In this document: positions 1-6,289 of the stretch, one piece after another | Numbering within the stretch: the first letter of the stretch is position 1 | Layout of the letters: each line of letters begins with the position of its first letter | Origin: an uncultured Bacteroidales bacterium | GTDB taxonomy: Bacteria; Bacteroidota; Bacteroidia; Bacteroidales; Muribaculaceae | Direction of reading: 5' to 3' | Length of the DNA stretch: 6,289 nt | Assembly: GCA_945828175.1 (NCBI GenBank) | Contig: CALZQD010000105.1 | Location: 1-6,289, forward strand | Notes under the pieces: model-generated | Databases searched by the model: none | Told to the model about the DNA's origin: nothing | The model's input: the letters and a program-made list of their open reading frames with translations, nothing else | Made by a program: the position numbers and the translations under genes

Positions 1-1
1 T

Positions 2-796
2 CTGGTGATCATGTTCCATGTGCCCGCCTGGCGCCTCGACCTCAGCGACACCACTTTCGCGACCCGTCCCAACCTCGCCGACGGCTCGTCGGAGGCTTTG
101 GCAGAGATAGTCAAGGATTTCGACAAGGTCACGCTGCTCTCGGGCCACACCCACTACAACTACCACGCGCACCCCGAGGCTTATCCCAACATCCGTGAGA
201 ATAACGTCGCCGCCATCTGCGCGACATGGTGGTGGACGGGCCATCTCTCCGACCGCCACATCTGCGTCGACGGTTCGCCCGGCGGCTTCGCCCTCTACGA
301 CATCGACGGCAAAAACGTCGTCTCGGAGTATATCGGCACCGACCGCGCCGCCAACAACAGCTTCCGCGTCTACGACATGAACACCGTGCGCGACTTCTAT
401 CGCACCGACGAGGCTGCCCGCGCCATGCTCGAGGCCGCACGTAACCGCACCGACTACGCCACGATCGCCGACAATACCGTCTACGTCAACGTATTCGACT
501 ACGACACCGACTGGCGCATCGAGATCTTCGAGGGCGACCGCCCGCTCGCTGTGCGCCGCATCGTTGCCGAAGACCCGCTCCACACCCTCGCCTACGACCT
601 GCCCAATTTCGCTCTCTCGGGTGGCGTTCCCGGCGTTTTCGCCTCGACGCCGACCTCACACATCTTCGAGGCCGTGACAGACCGCGCCGACTCGCCCGTC
701 ACCGTCAGGGTCACCGACGGCCGCGGCCGCACATTCACCCAAACCATCGAGCGCCCGCTCGCTTTCGATATAAATTTAGGAATAAAACAACAATAA
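2..796 (+). CDS. Calcineurin-like metallophosphoesterase, C-terminal part (5' truncated by window edge)
   Basis: The reading frame is open from base 2, so the true start lies upstream. A GTG at 5 and an ATG at 11 are internal codons, not starts. What remains is the last part of a metallophosphoesterase: the metal-ligand His in the MFH motif (bases 11-19), the GHTH metal-binding motif (143-154), a conserved CATWWWTG stretch, a DGSPGGF motif, then a C-terminal beta-rich domain like Pfam Metallophos_C. The two-metal active site would hydrolyse a phosphoester; the substrate is unknown. The N-terminal metal motifs (DxH, GDxxxD, GNHD) are missing only because of the edge. The protein aligns almost end to end with residues about 661-922 of the gene at 3452-6220, clearly a paralog. 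Whether it also had the esterase-like N-terminal domain cannot be seen. It ends TAA, 36 bases before the next gene on the same strand. The family call is firm; the function is not. Confidence 0.9.
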   Translation: MVIMFHVPAWRLDLSDTTFATRPNLADGSSEALAEIVKDFDKVTLLSGHTHYNYHAHPEAYPNIRENNVAAICATWWWTGHLSDRHICVDGSPGGFALYDIDGKNVVSEYIGTDRAANNSFRVYDMNTVRDFYRTDEAARAMLEAARNRTDYATIADNTVYVNVFDYDTDWRIEIFEGDRPLAVRRIVAEDPLHTLAYDLPNFALSGGVPGVFASTPTSHIFEAVTDRADSPVTVRVTDGRGRTFTQTIERPLAFDINLGIKQQ

Positions 797-832
797 ATTC
801 TCAATGAAACAAGCCAAAAAGCAAATAAATCC
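797..832 (+). promoter_or_regulatory. A-rich intergenic leader / translation initiation region of the beta-helix gene
   Basis: These 36 bases between two co-directional genes are strongly A-rich against GC-rich flanks and contain no GGAGG-like Shine-Dalgarno sequence. This matches the known Bacteroidetes habit of using A-rich, unstructured leaders for initiation. I find no TAnnTTTG -7 promoter box and no hairpin with a T-run, so read-through from the upstream gene is the simplest reading. An in-frame ATG at 848 is an alternative start for the downstream gene. The ATG at 833 is preferred because it supplies the charged n-region (Arg2, His3) of the signal peptide. Confidence 0.5.
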
Positions 833-3424
833 ATGAGACACAACATAATGCTGGCTGTGATGCTGATGGCGGCTGTCGCGGTATCGGCCCAAAACCTTAT
901 CTCAGACCCTTATATCGAGTCTGAACCGCTCTTCGGCAGCGCCAACGTCGGCAGCGCCGGGCGGTGGACCCACTCGGTCGAGCGTCCGGCGGCGGGCGAA
1001 ATTTGCCGCAAAATGACTCCCGAAAGCGACGACTCGGTGATGTATGCCCGCGTCAAATACCTGTCGGAGACCGCCAATCCGTTCGCGACATCGTTCTCGC
1101 AGGGCGTCAGCATGGCCGTCGCCAAGAAATACCGCTTCACGGCCATGGTGAAATTCCTCACCCCCGACTCATATCTCACTCTGGCCGCCCGCCTCGGCAC
1201 GTCAGGCCGCACCGTCGCCTCGGTGACGCTCGAATCGGGCAAGGACGGCAATTTCATCCCCGGCGTCTGGACCAAGGCCGTCCTCGACTTCGACCTCAGC
1301 GGCGTCACCGACCCCGCCGAGCTCGCGTCGCTCGCCCTCTACATGATGCCGCAGGTCGACAGCAGCCTTAAGAGCATCGTCGCCGCGCGCCACGCTCAGA
1401 TGATGATCAATGGCGCCGAGCTGCGCCCGATCGACGGCGTCAACGTCCTAAGCGCCGTCACCGACGGCTCGTTCACCCTCTGGGACGGCGCCGTGGCTCA
1501 GCCCCGCCACTGGTCGGTTTCGGGCACCGCTGCCAAAGGTGCCGGCGTCTATACATTCGACTATGCTCCCTGTGCCGGCACGGCCGCGTCGCTGACATCC
1601 GACAGTGTCGACCTCGGCGGCTCGCTGCGCAACAGCCTCAATTTCTATGTCAATTCGCCCGTCGACGGCACAATCACCGTCAGCAGCGAGCGCCTCGGCG
1701 ACATCGCCTCATTTCCCCTGACGGCTTCGTCGGGCTGGCAGCGCCTGTCGACGGCTCTCGACTACGAAGTTGAGCCCGCCGGCGAGCGCCTGACATTCGC
1801 CCTCCCCGCCGGAGCCCGCATCGACGGCGTCACCGTCGAGCCTGTCTATGGCATCGACAACCCACGCCCCTCGGAGCGCACACTCCATGTTACCTCGGCC
1901 GCCAACACCGGCAAAGGCTCGCTCCGTGCCTGCGTCGCCGAGGCTCTTCCCGGCGATCTGATTGTCTTCGATGTCGACGTCGTCCGTCTGACCGAAGCCA
2001 TCAACCTCTCTGACAAAACCCTCACCATCGACGGCAAGGGCGCGACAGTCACCGTCGGCGATCCCGGCGCCTCGCGTCACCGCATCTTCGAGATCACGCC
2101 CAAAGCCGACGGCTCGATGCTCGTGATTTCTAATCTGAATCTCGTCGGCGGCAGCCAGTCGAACGGCGCCATCGTCTATATCAGCGACTCACGCGCAGAC
2201 GGCAGCCTCAACGTCGTCTTCGACCGCGTCAACTTCAGCTCGGGCAAATCGTCGGCGTCGGGCGGCGCCCTCAACGCCACGGCTCCCAACACCCGCCTGC
2301 TTTTCAGCGGCTGCCGTTTTGAAAACTGTACGTCGAACACCCAGGGCGGCGCGCTCTCGCTCAGCGTCGCTGCCGATCTTACGGGCTGCCGTTTCGAGAA
2401 CAACAGCTCGATGACCGGTTCGGCCGTGGCTGTTCCCGCCGGCCCCGGTGTAAAAATCAGCAACTCATTGTTTATCAATAACACCTCTACCGGCGCTCGC
2501 GGCGGCGCGCTCTCGATCTCGACCTCTACGGCCACCGAGCCTATGACCCTCATGTCGTCGAGCTTTATCGGCAACCGCTCGACCCACGCCTCGACCGGCG
2601 CCGGCGCCATCGTCATCAACGGCATGACAGCCGGAGCGGTGATGACAAACCTCACATTATTTAATAATGAGGGCAAGAGCGCCTCGGGCATCGAGTTCTA
2701 CAACAACCAGCGCACCGAGCAGTTCCCGAGCTACGTCATCAACTCGACCTTCGTCGGCAACATCGACGTGCCCGATGTGAAAATCTACGCCTCGAAGGCC
2801 ACCATCGCCCCCGATGTTACCCTGGTCAACAACCTCTTCTACGGCAAGGGCGCAGCCAAAATCGCCCTCAACTACGGCAGCTTCGTCGGCTCTAACAACC
2901 TCTTCGGCGAGGTTCAGACCGCCGGCTCGCTGACAGCGTCGCTCATCAAAGACGACGCCCTGGCCGAGATTTTCGCCACCTATGAAGGCGGCGCTCCCGT
3001 CCTCGGCGACGACAACCCCCTCGTCCTCGCAGCCTCGTCGCCCGTAGCCGGTGCCGGTGTGGCAAGCTTCAAGCTCAACGGCGTCGAGCTCGTTCCCGCC
3101 ATCGACGCCTGCGGCAATCCCCGTCCCGCGCAGCCCGCTATCGGCGCCCGCGAGACCACTGAAAATTCGGGCGTCGGCGACATCGCCGTCCTTCCCGCCG
3201 ACGACATCCGCCTGAGCGTCTATCCCAATCCCGCGACGACCTACGTCAGTGTCGCCTCGGTCAAGCCCCTCACCCGCGTGTCTGTCGTCAGCCTCGGCGG
3301 CGCCACGGTGATGACCTCTAACACGACTCAGCTCGACGTCTCTTGGCTGCCGCGCGGCCTCTATATCGTCACAGCCGATGCCGAAGACGGCTCAATCGCC
3401 TCTACACGACTCATTATCAGATAA
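833..3424 (+). CDS. Secreted right-handed beta-helix protein with type IX secretion C-terminal sorting domain
   Basis: This complete 863-residue protein is exported by Sec and then probably carried to the cell surface by the type IX system. In order: a signal peptide (about 1-19, cut after VSA); two similar beta-sandwich-like modules (about 20-200 and 205-345), perhaps carbohydrate-binding; a segment at 351-381 (HVTSAANTGKGSLR, then PGD) of the kind that opens Pmp/CSLREA-type beta-helices; a beta-helix (about 385-690) with recurring CRFENxxS/GGAL coils; a choice-of-anchor-Q-like stretch ending PAIGARE (about 665-774); a short linker; and a type A sorting domain (about 791-863) with YPNP, a GLYIV strand and a basic last residue (Arg863). 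No catalytic motif is recognisable, so adhesin, glycan-binding protein or divergent polysaccharide lyase are all possible. It lies between two paralogous phosphoesterase genes, probably in one operon. Architecture is well supported; function is unknown. Confidence 0.88.
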   Translation: MRHNIMLAVMLMAAVAVSAQNLISDPYIESEPLFGSANVGSAGRWTHSVERPAAGEICRKMTPESDDSVMYARVKYLSETANPFATSFSQGVSMAVAKKYRFTAMVKFLTPDSYLTLAARLGTSGRTVASVTLESGKDGNFIPGVWTKAVLDFDLSGVTDPAELASLALYMMPQVDSSLKSIVAARHAQMMINGAELRPIDGVNVLSAVTDGSFTLWDGAVAQPRHWSVSGTAAKGAGVYTFDYAPCAGTAASLTSDSVDLGGSLRNSLNFYVNSPVDGTITVSSERLGDIASFPLTASSGWQRLSTALDYEVEPAGERLTFALPAGARIDGVTVEPVYGIDNPRPSERTLHVTSAANTGKGSLRACVAEALPGDLIVFDVDVVRLTEAINLSDKTLTIDGKGATVTVGDPGASRHRIFEITPKADGSMLVISNLNLVGGSQSNGAIVYISDSRADGSLNVVFDRVNFSSGKSSASGGALNATAPNTRLLFSGCRFENCTSNTQGGALSLSVAADLTGCRFENNSSMTGSAVAVPAGPGVKISNSLFINNTSTGARGGALSISTSTATEPMTLMSSSFIGNRSTHASTGAGAIVINGMTAGAVMTNLTLFNNEGKSASGIEFYNNQRTEQFPSYVINSTFVGNIDVPDVKIYASKATIAPDVTLVNNLFYGKGAAKIALNYGSFVGSNNLFGEVQTAGSLTASLIKDDALAEIFATYEGGAPVLGDDNPLVLAASSPVAGAGVASFKLNGVELVPAIDACGNPRPAQPAIGARETTENSGVGDIAVLPADDIRLSVYPNPATTYVSVASVKPLTRVSVVSLGGATVMTSNTTQLDVSWLPRGLYIVTADAEDGSIASTRLIIR
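2297..2788 (+). repeat. Degenerate beta-helix coil repeats (protein level) inside the secreted protein
   Basis: Residues about 489-652 hold six imperfect coils, roughly 20-30 residues each. The pattern is a hydrophobic strand, then S/T-x-F-x-x-N, a polar turn, and GGAL or a similar small-residue strand. Examples are GCRFENCTSNTQGGALSLS, GCRFENNSS, NSLFINNTS, SSFIGNRST, LTLFNNEGKS and NSTFVGNID. This is the known signature of Pmp-like right-handed parallel beta-helices, where inward aliphatic or Phe residues and stacked Asn build the core. The repeats are diverged and not conspicuous as DNA repeats. Confidence 0.75.
3203..3421 (+). other. Type A T9SS C-terminal sorting domain (TIGR04183-like)
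   Basis: This encodes residues 791-863 of the beta-helix protein. It shows the family landmarks: the opening SVYPNPA, a VSVVSLGGATV strand, the LPRGLYIVTA strand pair, and a terminal strand ending in Arg. In characterised type IX systems the domain is recognised after crossing the inner membrane, directs passage through the outer membrane, and is removed and replaced by a lipopolysaccharide-linked anchor or released. The other complete gene here ends without such a domain. Confidence 0.85.
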
Positions 3425-3451
3425 ACAACTTGCTAAACATCGGAAAAACTC
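3425..3451 (+). promoter_or_regulatory. A-rich intergenic leader of the second phosphoesterase gene
   Basis: This 27-base gap holds a run of A residues (GGAAAAA) about ten bases before the ATG, with no true Shine-Dalgarno sequence, no hairpin and no recognisable Bacteroidetes -33/-7 promoter. The short spacing supports co-transcription with the preceding gene. The ATG at 3452 is favoured because it directly starts a classic signal peptide (MKSIIK then a hydrophobic stretch). Confidence 0.45.
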
Positions 3452-6220
3452 ATGAAATCAATCATAAAATCACTCTTTATCGGCGTCATGGCTCTTGCCG
3501 GCACTTTTGCCGCGCAGGCGGCCACGCCGTTCATAATCGCTGGTGACGCCTCGGCCCTCGGTTCGGGCGACTCGACCCTCGTCAGCGATGGCGTCGGACG
3601 TCAGCTCGCGAGCGCCGCCGGACTCCGTAATCCGTCGTCAGTCGGCTCGACTCAGGCCCTGCGCGAGTCTATCGCCGACGGCCGCGCCCAGACAGCCGCC
3701 TCGGGCATCGCCGCTGCCTTTGCCGCCGCCGGTGTCGCCGACAACAGCTATGTCTTCGAGGTCATTGGCCGCGAAGGCGCTTCGATTAACGACTTTGCCG
3801 CCGACGCCGCTCTCGGCAAGTCTCTTGTCGCCGACATAAAGGCTTATGGCACAGCCCCCGCGGCCATCGCCTGGATGCAGGGCGACGCCGACATCGTCTC
3901 GGGCATGAGCGCCGACAGCTATAAGAAGGCGATGCTGGCGCTGCAGAGCATGGTCAGCACGGCCGCCGGCTCGCAGGTCAAGGTCATCATCGTTCAGAAC
4001 GCCTCGCAGTCGCTCCACCGCACCATCAGCGGCGACCGTTTCGGCGATTACGGCGCCATTGCCGACGCCCAGCTCGACCTCTGCGTCGAGCATCCCGACC
4101 GCTTCACCTTCGCCGCCCCGACTTATATGTTCGACCGCGGCGCCGACCTCTACAGCCCCTCGGCCCGCAGCCAGTATGTCATCGGCGCATATATCGCCCG
4201 CGCGCTCTCGAAGCCCGTCTCGCCAATCTATGTCAAGAGCGTCGACGCTACTGACAACACCATGACAGTCAAGCTCAACGTCCCCTCGGGCAATCTTGTT
4301 ATCGACGAGGTCAACGTCGCCCCGGCCGACAATCTCGGCTTTACCGTTGTCCGCGGCACAGGAGACGATGAGCGTCATCTCAACATCTCGGCCATCGACG
4401 TCAAGGCAGACGGCACTGTGACTATAACGACAAACGAACAGCTCGCCGCCGGCGACCGCATCGTCTACGGCTCGTTCAGCGAAAGCGTCGGCCCGCTCTG
4501 CGGCAGCCGCGGCAACCTCCGCGACTCGGCCGCCGAAACCGTCAGCCTCCCCGGCGCCGACAAGACCGTCGCCCTCTACAACTACTGCCCGCTCTTCAGC
4601 TATACCCTCGGCGAAGTCGCCCATCCCTCGGCCAACATCAAGGGCTCTGTCCTCTGCGCCGGCCGCGGCGTGCCCGGTGTCGCTGTCTCTGACGGCATCG
4701 AGGTCACCACGACAGACGCCGACGGCCGCTACTGGCTCTCGTCGACAAAGCGCTACGGCTATGTCTTCTACAGTCTCCCCGGCGGCTACGAGCCCCAGAC
4801 CGAAGACAACGGCTTCCAGGTCAAGATCTACTCGAAGCTGACCTCGACCGACGTCAAGGTCGTCGAGAACCACGACTTCGTTATCCGCCGTGCCGATAAC
4901 GACGAGCACATCCTCGTCGTCGGCGCCGACAGCCACCTTGCCAACCGTACACGCGACCTTGCGCAGTTTAAAAGTCGTTTCATCCCCCGTCTTAATGAAT
5001 TTATAAAAGCCAATCCCGGCAAGAAGATCTATTCGACCATCCTCGGCGACCTCACCTGGGACCAGTATTGGACCTCCAACAGCTACGGCTTGCCTGAGTT
5101 TGTCGAGACATTGACTGAAAACAAGTATCCGCTGATGCTTTTCCCTGTGATTGGCAATCACGACAATGACCCATCGATCGCCGCAAGCCCCGAGACCGAC
5201 TTCCTCTCGGCTCAGAAATTCCGTCAGACGATAGCGCCGTCATATTATTCGTTCAATCTCGGCAAGGTCCACTACGTCGTGCTCGACGACATTGTCTACA
5301 CCAACAACGCCAATCCCGGCACCAGCTATCCGGCCGGCGTCGTCGGCAGCCGCGACTACGGCCAGTATTACACTGACGAGCAGCTCGAGTGGCTCCGCCG
5401 CGACATCGAGCTCGTCAAAGACAAGGATTGCCCCATTGTCGTGATGTTCCATATCCAGAACTGGTCGCTCTCGACCGACGGCACCTTCAAGGTCTCGGCA
5501 GCCCTCAATTCGGGCTCGTCTGAGGCCCTTGCCAAGATTCTCAAGGATTTCAGCCAAGTCAACCTGCTCTCGGGCCATACCCACTACAACTACCACGCTC
5601 ATCCCGAGGCTTATCCCAACATCCACGAGAACAATGTCGCCGCCATCTGCGCTACATGGTGGTGGACAGGCCGCTACACCTCGCGCCATATCTGCAAGGA
5701 CGGTTCGCCCGGCGGTTTCGCCTCTTACATCGCCAATGGCGAGAGCCTGTCGTGGAAATATCATTCGCTCGAAGAGACTTCCGACCCGCAGTTCCGCGTC
5801 TACGACATGAACACGGTCAAAGAGTTCTATAAAACAGATGCCAATATAAAGGCCATCCTCGCCAAATATCCAACACGCACAAATTATGCAACAATAGCAG
5901 ACAATACTGTCTATGTCAATGTCTTCAACTACGACATCGACTGGAAGGTGGAAATCTTTGAGGGTGACACTCAGCTGACACCCAAACGCATCAATGCCGA
6001 AGATCCGCTGCATACGCTCGTCTATGATGTCGCAAAATGGAAAGCCACAGGCACCATTACCGAAAGCTTCACGACCAATCGCACCGGCCATATGTTTACC
6101 GCAAGTGCCACGACGGCCGACAAGCCTATAACCGTGCGCGTCACAGACTCATTCGGCAATGTCTATACCGACACTCTCGAGCGTCCGATTGCCTATACCG
6201 AAAAAATTGGCATGAAGTAA
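3452..6220 (+). CDS. Exported multidomain calcineurin-like metallophosphoesterase with N-terminal SASA-like (pseudo)esterase domain
   Basis: This complete 922-residue protein has a signal peptide (about 1-23, AQA then ATP) with no lipobox Cys and no type IX sorting domain, so it is probably periplasmic. Residues about 25-390 resemble the SASA/sialate-O-acetylesterase family: GDASALG (31-37) where GQSN-type motifs sit, REGASINDF (107-115), WMQGDAD (141-147) like WxQGEsD, and the GPLCGSRGNLRDS loop (347-359). The nucleophile Ser position is Ala33 and the His position is Tyr234, so acetylesterase activity is doubtful. Residues about 394-470 form a carboxypeptidase-regulatory-like Metallophos_N domain. 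The phosphoesterase core (about 480-740) keeps every metal-site motif: D493-S-H495, G532-D-L-T-W-D537, G568-N-H-D571, H667 and G708-H-T-H711. A Metallophos_C-like domain fills about 755-920. It should be an active two-metal phosphoesterase on an unknown substrate. The last part closely matches the gene at 2-796. Confidence 0.92.
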   Translation: MKSIIKSLFIGVMALAGTFAAQAATPFIIAGDASALGSGDSTLVSDGVGRQLASAAGLRNPSSVGSTQALRESIADGRAQTAASGIAAAFAAAGVADNSYVFEVIGREGASINDFAADAALGKSLVADIKAYGTAPAAIAWMQGDADIVSGMSADSYKKAMLALQSMVSTAAGSQVKVIIVQNASQSLHRTISGDRFGDYGAIADAQLDLCVEHPDRFTFAAPTYMFDRGADLYSPSARSQYVIGAYIARALSKPVSPIYVKSVDATDNTMTVKLNVPSGNLVIDEVNVAPADNLGFTVVRGTGDDERHLNISAIDVKADGTVTITTNEQLAAGDRIVYGSFSESVGPLCGSRGNLRDSAAETVSLPGADKTVALYNYCPLFSYTLGEVAHPSANIKGSVLCAGRGVPGVAVSDGIEVTTTDADGRYWLSSTKRYGYVFYSLPGGYEPQTEDNGFQVKIYSKLTSTDVKVVENHDFVIRRADNDEHILVVGADSHLANRTRDLAQFKSRFIPRLNEFIKANPGKKIYSTILGDLTWDQYWTSNSYGLPEFVETLTENKYPLMLFPVIGNHDNDPSIAASPETDFLSAQKFRQTIAPSYYSFNLGKVHYVVLDDIVYTNNANPGTSYPAGVVGSRDYGQYYTDEQLEWLRRDIELVKDKDCPIVVMFHIQNWSLSTDGTFKVSAALNSGSSEALAKILKDFSQVNLLSGHTHYNYHAHPEAYPNIHENNVAAICATWWWTGRYTSRHICKDGSPGGFASYIANGESLSWKYHSLEETSDPQFRVYDMNTVKEFYKTDANIKAILAKYPTRTNYATIADNTVYVNVFNYDIDWKVEIFEGDTQLTPKRINAEDPLHTLVYDVAKWKATGTITESFTTNRTGHMFTASATTADKPITVRVTDSFGNVYTDTLERPIAYTEKIGMK
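3524..4621 (+). other. SASA/sialate-O-acetylesterase-like domain region, catalytic residues apparently lost
   Basis: This encodes residues 25-390. The order of landmarks follows SGNH-type carbohydrate acetylesterases: block I (FIIAGDASALG), a GG-like turn (GREGASI), the QG(D/E)xD block, a VKVIIVQNAS strand, a DLYSPSARSQYVIGAYIARAL helix matching the usual DxH...LG helix, and a beta domain ending in GSRGNLRDS. The assignment rests on pattern recognition by eye and needs a profile search. Confidence 0.6.
5435..6217 (+). repeat. Paralogous segment shared with 5-793 (two phosphoesterase C-terminal regions)
   Basis: The C-terminal phosphoesterase regions of the first and third genes are direct homologous copies about 5.4 kb apart, aligning at a constant offset of 5430 over much of their length, with one codon of indel near the start. 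The best block, 134-237 against 5564-5667, differs at 8 of 104 bases by my count. The block 451-510 against 5881-5940 differs at 14 of 60 bases. It is large enough to be a substrate for recombination or for assembly confusion. Confidence 0.85.
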
Positions 6221-6222
6221 AG

Positions 6223-6243
6223 ATGTTAACGATCAGGCAATAC
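6223..6243 (+). CDS. Possible start of a further gene (7 codons, then adapter)
   Basis: An ATG lies two bases after the stop of the phosphoesterase gene and opens MLTIRQY before genomic sequence ends at 6243. The spacing suits an operon, and a similar short A-rich context precedes it. Seven codons are not enough to recognise anything. The apparent continuation LSLIHI and its stop come from adapter sequence and must not be annotated as protein. Confidence 0.2.
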
Positions 6244-6289
6244 CTGTCTCTTATACACATCTGACGCTGCCGACGATATGCAGTGTGTA
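6244..6289. other. Illumina Nextera adapter read-through (not genomic)
   Basis: Bases 6244-6262 are the 19-base Tn5 mosaic end as used in Nextera libraries, CTGTCTCTTATACACATCT. Bases 6263-6276 (GACGCTGCCGACGA) complete the reverse complement of the read-1 transposase adapter. Bases 6277-6284 (TATGCAGT) sit exactly in the i5 index slot and are the reverse complement of ACTGCATA, the Nextera 506 index. Bases 6285-6289 (GTGTA) begin the outer i5 adapter. The exact order and length leave little doubt that this is untrimmed library adapter, not a natural Tn5 end. Confidence 0.98.

Noticed and set aside
5..13. GTG at 5 or ATG at 11 as a real start of the first gene
   Set aside because: The frame is open to the window edge, and these codons align with the middle of a conserved strand leading into the metal-binding His of the paralog.
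2176..2691. A 171-codon minus-strand frame within the beta-helix gene
   Set aside because: It is antisense to the repeated coils; its Pro/Ala/Leu-rich translation has no signal, motif or plausible leader.
3425..3451. Terminator or promoter between the second and third genes
   Set aside because: The gap has no inverted repeat with a T-run and no TTTG / TAnnTTTG pair; it is simply a short A-containing leader.
3343..3546. A 67-codon plus-strand frame bridging the second and third genes
   Set aside because: It is out of frame with both well-supported genes, starts inside the sorting domain, and its Arg/His-rich translation has no features.
3638..5161. A 507-codon open frame on the minus strand
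   Set aside because: It mirrors the sense gene. The translation is a low-complexity run of Gly, Ala, Val, Asp and Arg with no domain, as expected opposite GC-rich codons ending in C, while the sense strand encodes complete recognised domains.
5240..6091. A 283-codon open frame on the minus strand
   Set aside because: It lies opposite the catalytic core of the phosphoesterase, and its Val/Asp/Gly/Ile-rich translation is an antisense shadow without recognisable motifs.
6244..6262. A natural Tn5 transposon mosaic end
   Set aside because: It is followed directly by the Nextera read-1 adapter, an index and the outer adapter start, so it comes from library construction.

Overview
The window looks like a metagenomic contig from a GC-rich member of the Bacteroidales. 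A Muribaculaceae-type gut bacterium is my best guess, but there is no marker gene to prove it. The evidence is a C-terminal type IX secretion sorting domain, which is confined to the Bacteroidetes phylum and relatives, Bacteroidales-type multidomain calcineurin-like phosphoesterases, A-rich leaders without Shine-Dalgarno sequences, and coding DNA of roughly 60% GC by eye.

Layout: three genes run on the + strand with gaps of only 36 and 27 bases and no visible terminator, so they are probably one transcription unit. (1) At 2-796 is the C-terminal third of a calcineurin-like metallophosphoesterase, cut by the window edge. (2) At 833-3424 is a complete 863-residue secreted protein: signal peptide, two similar N-terminal beta-sandwich-like modules, a Pmp-like right-handed beta-helix, a choice-of-anchor-Q-like region and a type IX sorting domain. 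(3) At 3452-6220 is a complete 922-residue exported metallophosphoesterase that is a close paralog of gene 1. Ahead of its phosphoesterase parts it carries an N-terminal domain resembling the SASA/sialate-O-acetylesterase family, in which the catalytic Ser and His positions appear to be lost. From 6223 the first seven codons of a possible fourth gene may be present.

The last 46 bases (6244-6289) are not genomic. They are Illumina Nextera adapter read-through, including the Tn5 mosaic end, the i5-side read-1 adapter, an 8-base index and the start of the outer adapter. Authentic sequence ends at about 6243.

Functionally, the set suggests two periplasmic or cell-envelope phosphoesterases encoded around one large cell-surface beta-helix protein. 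The substrate cannot be told from the sequence. The points most worth following are the apparently dead esterase domain fused to an intact phosphoesterase, the paralog-cargo-paralog arrangement, and the uneven nucleotide similarity between the two phosphoesterase genes, which hints at local gene conversion. I see no RNA gene, mobile element or CRISPR array, and no gene-free stretch over 300 bases.
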